In this document: positions 34,492 to 43,390 of the stretch, in pieces
Position numbering within the stretch: the stretch's first letter is position 1
How the letters are laid out: each line of letters starts with the position of its first letter
NCBI GenBank assembly: GCA_039198065.1
Contig: JBCCTU010000011.1
Coordinates: 1 to 64,000, forward strand
Direction: 5' to 3'
Source of the DNA: CALHVX01 sp039198065
Lineage (GTDB): Bacteria > Pseudomonadota > Gammaproteobacteria > Pseudomonadales > Azotimanducaceae
DNA: 64,000 bases
The notes under the pieces: generated by a model
Told to the model about the DNA's origin: nothing
Database searches by the model: none
What the model saw: only the letters and a program-made list of their open reading frames with translations
Made by a program: the position numbers and the translations under genes

Positions 34492-35871
34492 ATGATTCCG
34501 GTAAAACGTTTTTTGGGTCCGTTTTTTATCTGTGCGCTGGCGTCCGTCGCCGAAGGTGCCATTGTATCGACTGGAGATGTGCTCGTTGTTGATCGGGGTT
34601 TTAGATCGCTACCGATTCCCCTTGGGCCTGGTGACACGAATACGGGTTCGGAGAACGGGGTGTTTGTTGCGCCTGGTGGCGAGCTGCGCGTTGACGGCGG
34701 TAGCCAGTTGAGCACGGGTCAATTCACACAAGATGCAGGCCAGGTTGTGGTTAGTGGTGCAGGTTCGCGAATAACGGTGAATCGTTCTCGCGTCGAGGCA
34801 GGCCAGTTTGGACATGATTCAGCGCCCGGTACGACCGCGGTCATGGTCATTGAAGATGGTGGCGCCGTCGTTATTGAGGATCCGGAAGGCTTATGTGTCA
34901 ACCGGGGAGAGTGCTTCATTGGTCAGATCGGAAATGCGGCCGGGTCTACCGTTGCTGTAACTATTCGAGGCGAAGGTTCCATTTTGGATACCGACTTAGA
35001 TACCTCGCCTCAGACAACGATCATTGGTGATACCTCCGTGTTTACCCTTGAGGAAGATGGCTTCGATTTCGGCGTGCCCGGAGGCTCGACGCAAACGCTA
35101 GTGCGCGTTTCGTCTGGCGGTACGCTGGAAACGGGGGATACGTGGGTCGCGCAAGGTCGAGAGGGTCCGGAGACCGTTATCGCAACGGTAATCGTTGAAG
35201 GCGCGGGCTCTTCTTGGAATGCCAACGCAATAGGCGTTGGCTTTCACGAGTCTGATTCAAGCGCGCCTGGCACCCTTGGATCGATCATCGTAACGGACCG
35301 TGCAACCGTCCGCACGGCGGGTGGTTTGTTTGTGGGTGCGGGTGGTTTCGTCGGCGGAGATGGAGAGATTTCAGGGGATGTCTTTAACTTTGGGGGAATT
35401 GTTGCTCCTGGTACCTCACCGGGTAACTTGACCATTGATGGTGATTTTCGAATGTCTAGTGGCGTTGTCGAGCTTGAGATCGGTGGCATCGGTGTCGGGC
35501 TCTTCGATTCGTTGTCCGTTGCGGGGCTGGTTGAGATTACCGGCGGTGAGATCTTGTTCGATTTTGTCGACGACTTCGTGCCTGATGTCGACGATCTGCT
35601 TGAGCTGATTGTTTCCGATGGTGGCGTTTCAATTGCCGATGCCGTGACATACAGCTATCGAGGGCTGGACGCAGCGTTCAATTTCTCTCTGGACGCGAGC
35701 GGTCGTTTGCTGGCGAGCGTGGCCGACGTCCCCGAACCAGCATCCTTTGGATTGTTGGCGTTTGGGATAGCTCTGCTGAGCTGGCGGTCGCGCTCGAACG
35801 TTCAGAAAAAATACGCTTTGGTCTCGGCAAAGACCTCGCGGCGCGGATGTTCTACTGCTCCAGTCGCTTGA
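34492..35871 (+). CDS. PEP-CTERM surface protein with T5SS/PEP-CTERM-type repeats
   Basis: 459 residues from ATG 34492, which has a GGGAGAG ribosome site. A signal peptide (FLGPFFICALASVAEGA) precedes a beta-helical body of repeats such as GAGSRITVNRS and VEGAGSSWNANAIGVG. The C-terminal sorting signal is VPEPASFGLLAFGIALLSWRSR, which a PEP-CTERM/exosortase system would process. Unusually, about 24 residues (SNVQKKYALVSAKTSRRGCSTAPVA) follow the basic cluster where such proteins normally end. No exosortase gene is in the window. Lower G+C than the neighbours to the right. Confidence 0.85.
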   Translation: MIPVKRFLGPFFICALASVAEGAIVSTGDVLVVDRGFRSLPIPLGPGDTNTGSENGVFVAPGGELRVDGGSQLSTGQFTQDAGQVVVSGAGSRITVNRSRVEAGQFGHDSAPGTTAVMVIEDGGAVVIEDPEGLCVNRGECFIGQIGNAAGSTVAVTIRGEGSILDTDLDTSPQTTIIGDTSVFTLEEDGFDFGVPGGSTQTLVRVSSGGTLETGDTWVAQGREGPETVIATVIVEGAGSSWNANAIGVGFHESDSSAPGTLGSIIVTDRATVRTAGGLFVGAGGFVGGDGEISGDVFNFGGIVAPGTSPGNLTIDGDFRMSSGVVELEIGGIGVGLFDSLSVAGLVEITGGEILFDFVDDFVPDVDDLLELIVSDGGVSIADAVTYSYRGLDAAFNFSLDASGRLLASVADVPEPASFGLLAFGIALLSWRSRSNVQKKYALVSAKTSRRGCSTAPVA

Positions 35872-35920
35872 ACTCTGTACGCGAACAGGCAGATCGATCG
35901 AGTGCAGTTGGGCTGATGAG

Positions 35921-35997
35921 TGGTAGCTACGGTTGGACTTGAACCAACGACCCCAGCATTATGAATGCTGTGCTCTAACCAGCTGAGCTACGTAGCC
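35921..35997 (-). tRNA. tRNA-Met (CAT), elongator
   Basis: A 77-base cloverleaf with encoded CCA. The acceptor GGCTACG pairs with CGTAGCT (one G-T at position 1-72), the D arm is GCTC/GAGC, the anticodon arm CAGCA-TTCATAA-TGCTG carries CAT, and the T arm is GTTGG-TTCAAGT-CCAAC. The acceptor start and D arm match E. coli elongator tRNA-Met, and the initiator's C1xA72 mismatch and three G-C anticodon-stem pairs are absent. It lies 38 bases downstream of the BciB-like gene on the same strand. Confidence 0.95.
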
Positions 35998-36035
35998 ACG
36001 CGGGGCGAGAATTCTCCGCAGGCGCTCCCGGCCTG

Positions 36036-37295
36036 TCAATCGTTGTCGGGTCCAGATTTGACCTCCACCCCAACACCGTCGGCGCATCGGCGCTCTGCTG
36101 GCGCCGGCGTCAGCCCGTAGGGCTCGACGAGTGCCCAGACGTGGCCCGGGATCATCGTTTTCATCCGTGCTGGGGCGGCGTGGCGCAGGTGCAGGACTGT
36201 TTCTATCGCCTTCATCTCCAGCCGCGACCGGGCGAACTCGAGTCCCCGGGGGCCGACCTTCGGCATCAGCCAGCCAACGATGCCGCGCAGCCAGTCCGGC
36301 ATGCGTCGCAGCGGCAGACCGCCGGCAGCGCGGGCCGTGTTGGCCAGAAAGCCCTCGACGGCGCTTTTTCGATTGCCGCGGGTGCCGACGGGCTCGGTGA
36401 TGAGCTCATCGCCGAGGAGGTCGATGAGAGCTTCGCCGCGTTCGTTCCGAACCAGCAGCCACTGATCACCCTCGCCTCCCATGTAGCCCACGGTGATGTC
36501 GGCGAGCGCGTTGCTGTAATCGACGCAGGTGCGGCAGGTGAGGGGGAAGAAGTCGTCCGGCAGATCCGCGATGGGCAGCTTCAGGAACGGAATCAGCCGC
36601 TCGTGGCCGTCGTCGAAGCGCAGCTCGACGTGGAAATCTGCGCGGAACTCCAGGTAATTGATGGTGTTCGGATTCGCGTCGAGGCGGGCGAGAAAATCGT
36701 GGAAGTGTTCCGTCGTGGTGTTGTCCGAGCAGGGTGTGCCGATGACGTAGAGCGCATCCAAGCCGAGTGACGCTTCCAAGCTTCGCAAGGCATACACCTG
36801 ACAGGGGATGCCGATCATCGCGAGTCTTGTGTAGCCGGCTTCGGCTGCGGTTTCCAGCAGAGAGAGCGTCGGTGCGTAACCCATGCGCATGCCACGACAT
36901 TGCGCGAGCTCCTCGGCGCTGGTCACGAGGACTGGCTGCGGTCGCCAGCGGTCATCGGCGTGGGGCCGCACGGTGAGCACGGCATCGACCGAACCTGTTT
37001 CAAGCAGTCGCTCGGCGATGCGGGTCGTGATGCCCGTCCACTGGGCTCCCGTTTGCGTTGTGGCGAGCCGTGCCCGGAGCATGCGGCGATAGGGCCCGAA
37101 AAATCGTTCTTCCCGCTGCGCGGGTTGGCGCGCTCGACCGTGAACCTGCTGCTCCAGACGCGGATAGTCCGGCTGGATGAACTGGCAGGCCGTACCGCAG
37201 CGGGTCGGATCCTGCATGCGAGAGACGCCGCAGTCGGTGCAGAGTTTCCGATGCGGGGGTGCCTTGACGTCGGCGGTGCTGGCGATGACAGTCAT
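36036..37295 (-). CDS. BciB-like F420-hydrogenase-beta-family flavoprotein (8-vinyl reductase type)
   Basis: 419 residues. The N-terminal cysteine block KLCTDCGVSRMQDPTRCGTACQFIQPDY followed by RLEQQVHGR, then GAQWTGITTRIAERLLETGSVDAV, GIPCQVYALRSLE, YVIGTPCSDNTT, CRTCVDYSNALADITVGYMGG and QWLLVRNERGEAL, closely follows cyanobacterial BciB (Slr1923), the ferredoxin-dependent divinyl-chlorophyllide 8-vinyl reductase. Cluster-binding cysteines are present. Similar FrhB proteins have other roles, so the substrate is uncertain. If it is BciB, the organism makes or made bacteriochlorophyll. It is divergent from the selenoprotein gene with 50 bases between them. Confidence 0.78.
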   Translation of the reverse strand: MTVIASTADVKAPPHRKLCTDCGVSRMQDPTRCGTACQFIQPDYPRLEQQVHGRARQPAQREERFFGPYRRMLRARLATTQTGAQWTGITTRIAERLLETGSVDAVLTVRPHADDRWRPQPVLVTSAEELAQCRGMRMGYAPTLSLLETAAEAGYTRLAMIGIPCQVYALRSLEASLGLDALYVIGTPCSDNTTTEHFHDFLARLDANPNTINYLEFRADFHVELRFDDGHERLIPFLKLPIADLPDDFFPLTCRTCVDYSNALADITVGYMGGEGDQWLLVRNERGEALIDLLGDELITEPVGTRGNRKSAVEGFLANTARAAGGLPLRRMPDWLRGIVGWLMPKVGPRGLEFARSRLEMKAIETVLHLRHAAPARMKTMIPGHVWALVEPYGLTPAPAERRCADGVGVEVKSGPDND

Positions 37296-37345
37296 GGGCT
37301 GATTCGCTCCTTCGGCGCGTCCACTGGCTGGAGATTCACGCCCCT

Positions 37346-38275
37346 ATGACGAACCTTAACGCGTCTGATCGCGGACTGCCCGTGGGCTACATGGAGCGGA
37401 CCCGACTTTTTTATGAAGCCCAAGGCTACGATCGGGCCTATCGCTGGGCGCGGTTTGACGAGGTGCCGTTCTCACGGCTTTCGAAACCGCTCGCCGAAGT
37501 GCGCCTCATGCTCGTGACGACCGCCAGCCCGCTGCGGGCTGACGCCGGAGCCAACGCTATAGTTGACGCAGAGGCCGATGCCGCGAGCGCGGACCTTAAT
37601 GACACGCTGCTGGAAAAAAAGTCGCTTCAGTTTCGAGATTCGAGCCGGGTGCCCGAGGGGCTTTATACGGACGATCTGTCCTGGGACAAGGAAGCGACCC
37701 ATACACGCGACCTCGACAGCTACTTTCCCCTGCGCGCACTTCAGGAGCGCGTGCGCGAGGGCCAGCTCGGTGGCCTGACGGCGAGCTACGCCTGTGTGCC
37801 GACGGAGTACAGCCAACGCCAGACGATCGACGCGGACGCGCCGGCGACTCGTGATCGCGCCCTTGCCGAAGGAGCCGACGTCGCGCTGCTGGTTCCCTTA
37901 TGACCCGTGTGCCACCAGACCGTGAGTCTGGTTGCTCGGGAGCTTGAAGCTCACGGCATCGCCACCGTCGTGTTGGGATCGGCGTTGGATACTGTCGAGT
38001 ATTGCGGTGTGCCGCGGTTTGTCTTTACCGACGTGCCGCTCGGTAATCCCTGCGGTCAGCCCTACGACCGCGCCATGCAGCGTGCCAACCTGGGACTTGC
38101 GCTTGAACTCCTGGCGACGGCGACGTACCCGCGCACGACACTCTGGAGCCCTTATGCTTTTCCTGGTGGTGACCGCTGGCGTGCGAACTATGCGCGGGTC
38201 GACGACAGCAATCGAGAGTCGCTCAAGGCAGCCGGTGAAGCTCGGCGGGCGCGTCAGCACTCAGGTTCTAAGTAA
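37346..38275 (+). CDS. Selenoprotein B (glycine/betaine/D-proline reductase) family protein with in-frame UGA for selenocysteine
   Basis: A 309-residue frame interrupted only by TGA 37901-37903 at codon 186. The upstream part (VGYMERTRLFYEAQGYDRAYRWA, PFSRLSKPLAEVRLMLVTTASP) and the downstream part (PVCHQTVSLVARELEAHGIATVVLGSALD) belong to one known family in the same phase. The junction is LLVPL-U-PVCHQT, giving the U-x-x-C-H motif of the family's redox centre, where other members carry Cys or Sec. A SECIS-like hairpin follows. The anaerobic relatives PrdB/GrdB reduce proline or glycine; in aerobes the substrate is unknown. An ordinary stop-codon mutation is the alternative explanation. Confidence 0.82.
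37911..37935 (+). promoter_or_regulatory. Candidate bacterial SECIS stem-loop
   Basis: Directly downstream of the in-frame TGA, GCCACCAGAC pairs with GTCTGGTTGC: six perfect base pairs CCAGAC/GTCTGG, an A-T pair, one C/T mismatch and two more pairs. The apical loop is CGTGA, with G at its second position. The loop begins 17 bases after the TGA. Bacterial SECIS rules ask for an upper stem of 4-16 pairs, a loop of 3-14 bases with a G among the first two, and a 16-37 base distance, and all three are met. Confidence 0.72.
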
Positions 38276-38300
38276 GGCGGTCGCAGGCCGCAGGTCGCAG

Positions 38301-38600
38301 CTAGGACGTTTGGGAAAACGCCAAAAAGATAGATGCGACCAGCCAGACAGCTACCGAGGATAATCCAGCGAGGGTGCGTTCATCCGGCGGTTTAGCCAGC
38401 CAATTCCACACATCCATGACCGTTATACAGGCGCCTGCAAGGATGATCATTACGAGAGACGGAGTACTCATGAGAGCAGTCCGAATCGATAGGGAATCGG
38501 GTCCGTCGTAACTCACAACCAATAGCAACGACCATATGGTTGCAGCCAGCAAGAGTGAGCTCGCTACCCACATCATCCGCTTGCTAAATCGCTTCCTCAT
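38301..38600 (-). CDS. Small membrane protein of unknown function
   Basis: 99 residues from ATG 38600, starting MRKRFSKRMMWVASSLLLAATIWSLLLVV. Three hydrophobic segments (about 9-28, 45-62 and 78-96) are separated by short polar loops. No family recognised. Its ATG overlaps the stop of the preceding small gene, so the two are co-translated. The local base composition is less G+C-rich than in flanking genes. Confidence 0.6.
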   Translation of the reverse strand: MRKRFSKRMMWVASSLLLAATIWSLLLVVSYDGPDSLSIRTALMSTPSLVMIILAGACITVMDVWNWLAKPPDERTLAGLSSVAVWLVASIFLAFSQTS

Positions 38601-38899
38601 GCTTGATTCGCTTGGCTGAGTGATGTGTCCAGCGAAAGCAGAGCAACGAAGATGCAGCACCCTAAGACGTTTGCGCTGTGAAGCACGAGGGGCATAGGGA
38701 AGCTTCTGGTGTCTTCCCAAGTCTTGGTCCCGAGTCGAACAGCGTCGATCAGTGGAGCGACAATGAGACTTGAAGAAAACAGATCACAGGATTCTAGGTC
38801 ATAGAGCGCTAACCCAGGAACGACGAAATACCACCAGGTCAGGGCGACGGAGACTCCCCACGCGATTGCTAGGAAGGTCGTCGCGATCGATAACGTCAT
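38597..38899 (-). CDS. Small membrane protein of unknown function
   Basis: 100 residues from ATG 38899 (the longer open frame back to 39358 overlaps the next gene and is not plausible). It starts MTLSIATTFLAIAWGVSVALTWWYFVVPGLALYDLESCDLF. There are three hydrophobic segments, and the layout resembles the neighbouring 99-residue protein, so the two could be partners or diverged duplicates. They overlap by ATGA. Confidence 0.6.
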   Translation of the reverse strand: MTLSIATTFLAIAWGVSVALTWWYFVVPGLALYDLESCDLFSSSLIVAPLIDAVRLGTKTWEDTRSFPMPLVLHSANVLGCCIFVALLSLDTSLSQANQA

Positions 38900-38934
38900 C
38901 AGTGCCTTCCCCTGAAGCCTCGTTGAGGTCTCGG

Positions 38935-39417
38935 TCAGGAAAGCGTCGGCCAGAACGTGAACTGCCCGGGGAGTACGTAGATCATGCCGCCCAGCAGCGC
39001 CGTTCCGCAGACGAGGCCGACCGCAGTGAGCAGCAGGTTGTAGCGATGCAGACGCGCGAAGCGCGGGTTGTCGCCATCGTCTCGGGCCGCGTTGATGTGT
39101 GGAATGAGGCTCCAGGCGGCGAAAAACGACGAGGTCATGATCGCTGCTACACAGGTCAGCAGCAGCACGTACAGGCTCGGCAGCGCGGAGAAAGGAAACG
39201 CAAGTGCGCTGACCAACGTGGCAACAAGACCGAGCCCCATCGCGAACTTGAAGTAGTTCGGCCAGTAGGCGCGTAGCAGCCGCCCGGCATGGGTTGCCGG
39301 TAACGTGCGCTGAAACAGGACCGGCAGCAGACTGCCGCCCGCCACGAGCGCACCCCAACCCGCGGCAACGAGCGCGATAAACGTGGCGAGCAGATACGCT
39401 TCGGTGAGGTGATACAT
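38935..39417 (-). CDS. DUF4149/TMEM205-like membrane protein
   Basis: 160 residues from ATG 39417 (TTG 39441 is an alternative). Four hydrophobic segments flank a short conserved-looking loop, GSLLPVLFQRTLPATHAGRLLRAYWPNYFKFAMG, which resembles the first loop of DUF4149 proteins. TSSFFAAWSLIPHINAARDDGDNPRFARLHRYN follows, as in that family. Function is unknown. The next genes downstream are the two small membrane proteins. Confidence 0.6.
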   Translation of the reverse strand: MYHLTEAYLLATFIALVAAGWGALVAGGSLLPVLFQRTLPATHAGRLLRAYWPNYFKFAMGLGLVATLVSALAFPFSALPSLYVLLLTCVAAIMTSSFFAAWSLIPHINAARDDGDNPRFARLHRYNLLLTAVGLVCGTALLGGMIYVLPGQFTFWPTLS

Positions 39418-39559
39418 GGCCGCATTACACCCGAGTCCCAATCAACCAGGAGTCAAGTGACGCAGGCCCCGAGTTTGGCGGGCTCTGGCTGTGATGCCGT
39501 TGGTTTTTTCGCGGGAAACCGCGCGGGTGACGTGCCCTAGCGACTCGCAGAACCCGGGC

Positions 39560-40738
39560 TCACGCCTGCTCGTCGGCGGTGGGTTCGTGCGCTTCTTTGT
39601 CCGGTTCTTTGTTCGGTACTTTGACCGCTTCCGTGCCCCCCTCATTGGCCGGAATAGACTTTTCTCCGGCGTCGGTGGCCGTCCCTTGAAGGTACTCCCG
39701 GTCGCCGTAGGCTTCTTCGAACATTTCCCACAGGGTGATAAAGAGCGCGGCGATGAGCGGTCCAATGACAAGCCCGGTAGCTCCGAAAAGCGCCAGTCCA
39801 CCCAGCGTTGCCAGCAGAATCAGGTAGTCGGGCATGCGGGTATCGCGGCCGACGAGCACGGGCCGAAGCAGGTTGTCGACCAGACCAATGACGCCAAAGC
39901 CGATCACGACCAGCGCGATGCCTTTGCCCGTGTCGCCGTTAGCGACGAGGATCGCCGCCGCCGGTCCCCAAACGAGAATGGCCCCGACGACCGGTAGCAG
40001 GGACAGGATCGCCATCAACACGCCCCAGACCACCGCCCCGTTAACCCCGAGCAGCGCAAAGGCGATGCCGCCAATGATGCCCTGGATCGCAGAGATGACG
40101 AAGGTGCCCTTGATCGTTGCCCGCACCACCTCGGCGACGCGGCCGAACAGCTGTACCTCGCGCGCGTCGCCGAGCGGCAGAATCTGAATCAGGCGCTCAA
40201 TGATCGTGTGCCCGTCTTTGAGGAAGAAGAACAGCACGTACAGCATGAGCATGACGCTCACGAACAGGCGCACCGTGCTCTGCCCGACGACCAGCACGTT
40301 GCCGGCGAGCCACTGCCCGGTGCTCAGCGCCGTGTTGGTCAGCTTGGCCTGCAGTTCTTCCGGCTTGAGGCCGCGCTCTGCGGCGAATTCAAAGAGCACC
40401 GGCGCCTGCTCCTGGGCCCAGCGGACAACGGCGCCGAAGTCGATGTTGCGGCTCTCCACCGCAGCGATGAGCCGCGGGATCTCATCACTGACGACAATGC
40501 CGAGCAGTGTGATCGGTAGAACGATGGCCACGAGCACCAACGTGATGGTCAGCAGAGCAGCAACACCACCGCGTCCGCCGAGGCGTTCGGCGATCTGATC
40601 GTTCAGAGGTTCAAACACCACGGCGAAGGCGATGGCCCAGAACACGGGAATGATGAAGGCGTTCAGCAGCCCGAGGAACGCGACCGTGGTCACCACCAGC
40701 AGCGTGAAGAAAAAGACGTGTTCCATCGATCGGTCCAT
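39560..40738 (-). CDS. AI-2E family transporter
   Basis: 392 residues with about eight hydrophobic spans. Typical family blocks are FWAIAFAVVFEPLNDQIAERLGGRGGVAALLT near the N-terminus, then FFLKDGHTIIERLIQILPLGDAREVQLF, and GIALVVIGFGVIGLVDNLLRPVLVGRDTRMPDYLILLATLGGL near the end. The C-terminal 35 residues are hydrophilic (EGGTEAVKVPNKEPDKEAHEPTADEQA). Members export autoinducer-2 or act as Na+/H+ antiporters; the substrate is not certain here. It is divergent from selO. Confidence 0.85.
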   Translation of the reverse strand: MDRSMEHVFFFTLLVVTTVAFLGLLNAFIIPVFWAIAFAVVFEPLNDQIAERLGGRGGVAALLTITLVLVAIVLPITLLGIVVSDEIPRLIAAVESRNIDFGAVVRWAQEQAPVLFEFAAERGLKPEELQAKLTNTALSTGQWLAGNVLVVGQSTVRLFVSVMLMLYVLFFFLKDGHTIIERLIQILPLGDAREVQLFGRVAEVVRATIKGTFVISAIQGIIGGIAFALLGVNGAVVWGVLMAILSLLPVVGAILVWGPAAAILVANGDTGKGIALVVIGFGVIGLVDNLLRPVLVGRDTRMPDYLILLATLGGLALFGATGLVIGPLIAALFITLWEMFEEAYGDREYLQGTATDAGEKSIPANEGGTEAVKVPNKEPDKEAHEPTADEQA

Positions 40739-40779
40739 GACGCCTATGCTAGCGCGTTCCGTTGCTGAGGGTGTCCGCC

Positions 40780-42384
<1,605 letters not shown>

Positions 42385-42388
42385 GCGG

Positions 42389-43390
42389 CTAGCCGTCGAG
42401 CGCGACCGCCGTTGAAGCGTCGTCGCGATCCTCTTCCGCAAGCGTTGTTACGGCATCGAACAGCCGTGCCTGACGGCCCACCAGATCTGCGGCCGGCACA
42501 CCGCTGCGTAACTGCAATGACGGTGGCCGTGACAGGCCCAGCGTTTGCGGTGAGCCAACCGGTTCGCGGCTGCCGAGCAGTGGAATCAGGTATACGCTGA
42601 CCATGAGCAACGCCGCCGGCGCGATCGCGAAGGCCCAGCGGCGCGCGCGGCTGAAATGCGTCGTCAGGCTGTAGGTGAGGTACAGCCCTAACACGAGCAC
42701 GCCCGCCGTCATCACGGCATCGAGGGTGCGATAGGCGGTCAGTGACTGCAGGTTGAAGCCGATCAGCGCGACGAACTCATCGAGCAACGGGGTCAGGCCA
42801 ATGAGCAGGGCGCCGATGGTCCACTGAGGACCAAACACGAACTCGCCGCGCAGCAGCCGGGCCGCGATGCCCCAGAACAGCGTCCAGCCCAGTACCTGCA
42901 TACCGTAGCCGAACAGTTCCCGTACCGCCGGCTGCAGCTCGTACTCGCCGCCGAAGCCGAGGTAGTGGAACAACAGCTGAGTCGCCGCGCCCACGGTGGT
43001 GGCGGCAAGGATGACGGGAACACGACCAAGAGCCGTGCTCCAGCCCGGCGCCGTTTGTGTGGGTAGCGTCGTTGCGATGGGATGATCGCGTCGATAGACC
43101 TGTAGCGTCGTTGTGCCGATCGCCAGCGTCGCACCGGACTTTACCGCCCTGGCGTCTGCGCCAAGCGGTTTGCCGTTCAGCGTCGAGCCGTTGGTGCTCG
43201 CGCAGTCCCGAACCCAGAGCTGGTCGTCTTCGTCGTGCCAGAACTCAAGTTGCACCGCGTCCACGGCAGGATCGCGGATGATGATGTCAGCCGTGAAAGC
43301 GCGCCCCACGCGCCAAGTGCCGTCGCTGTTTGCACCGGCAACGAGGAGTTGAGCCTGGCGTCGGCCCTGGACGTCAAAGGCTAGTTCCAT
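42389..43390 (-). CDS. FHA-domain membrane protein
   Basis: 333 residues. The N-terminal FHA domain (about 20-100) has the phosphothreonine-binding pattern with WRVGRAFTADIIIRDPAVDAVQLEFWHDEDDQLWVRDCASTNGSTLNG. The usual GR...S..H core is partly altered: the Ser-x-x-His is replaced by AVDAVQLEF, so binding may be weakened. Five or more membrane helices follow from residue 125 and a polar tail ends the protein. Its start lies 10 bases inside the end of the upstream protease gene, suggesting joint translation. Confidence 0.78.
   Translation of the reverse strand: MELAFDVQGRRQAQLLVAGANSDGTWRVGRAFTADIIIRDPAVDAVQLEFWHDEDDQLWVRDCASTNGSTLNGKPLGADARAVKSGATLAIGTTTLQVYRRDHPIATTLPTQTAPGWSTALGRVPVILAATTVGAATQLLFHYLGFGGEYELQPAVRELFGYGMQVLGWTLFWGIAARLLRGEFVFGPQWTIGALLIGLTPLLDEFVALIGFNLQSLTAYRTLDAVMTAGVLVLGLYLTYSLTTHFSRARRWAFAIAPAALLMVSVYLIPLLGSREPVGSPQTLGLSRPPSLQLRSGVPAADLVGRQARLFDAVTTLAEEDRDDASTAVALDG

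Noticed and set aside
37901..37903. The TGA as an ordinary stop, giving two separate genes of 185 and about 122 residues.
   Set aside because: The frame, family similarity and U-x-x-C-H motif continue through it, and a SECIS-like hairpin follows, so selenocysteine is the better reading.
38597..39358. A 253-residue minus-strand open frame.
   Set aside because: Its first 150 residues lie antisense or out of frame within the DUF4149-like gene and are low-complexity Arg/Ala-rich; only the last 100 residues from ATG 38899 look like a gene.
39505..39540. Possible terminator hairpin with a T run after the AI-2E transporter gene.
   Set aside because: The T run precedes the stem on one strand and becomes an A run after it on the other, so neither direction fits.
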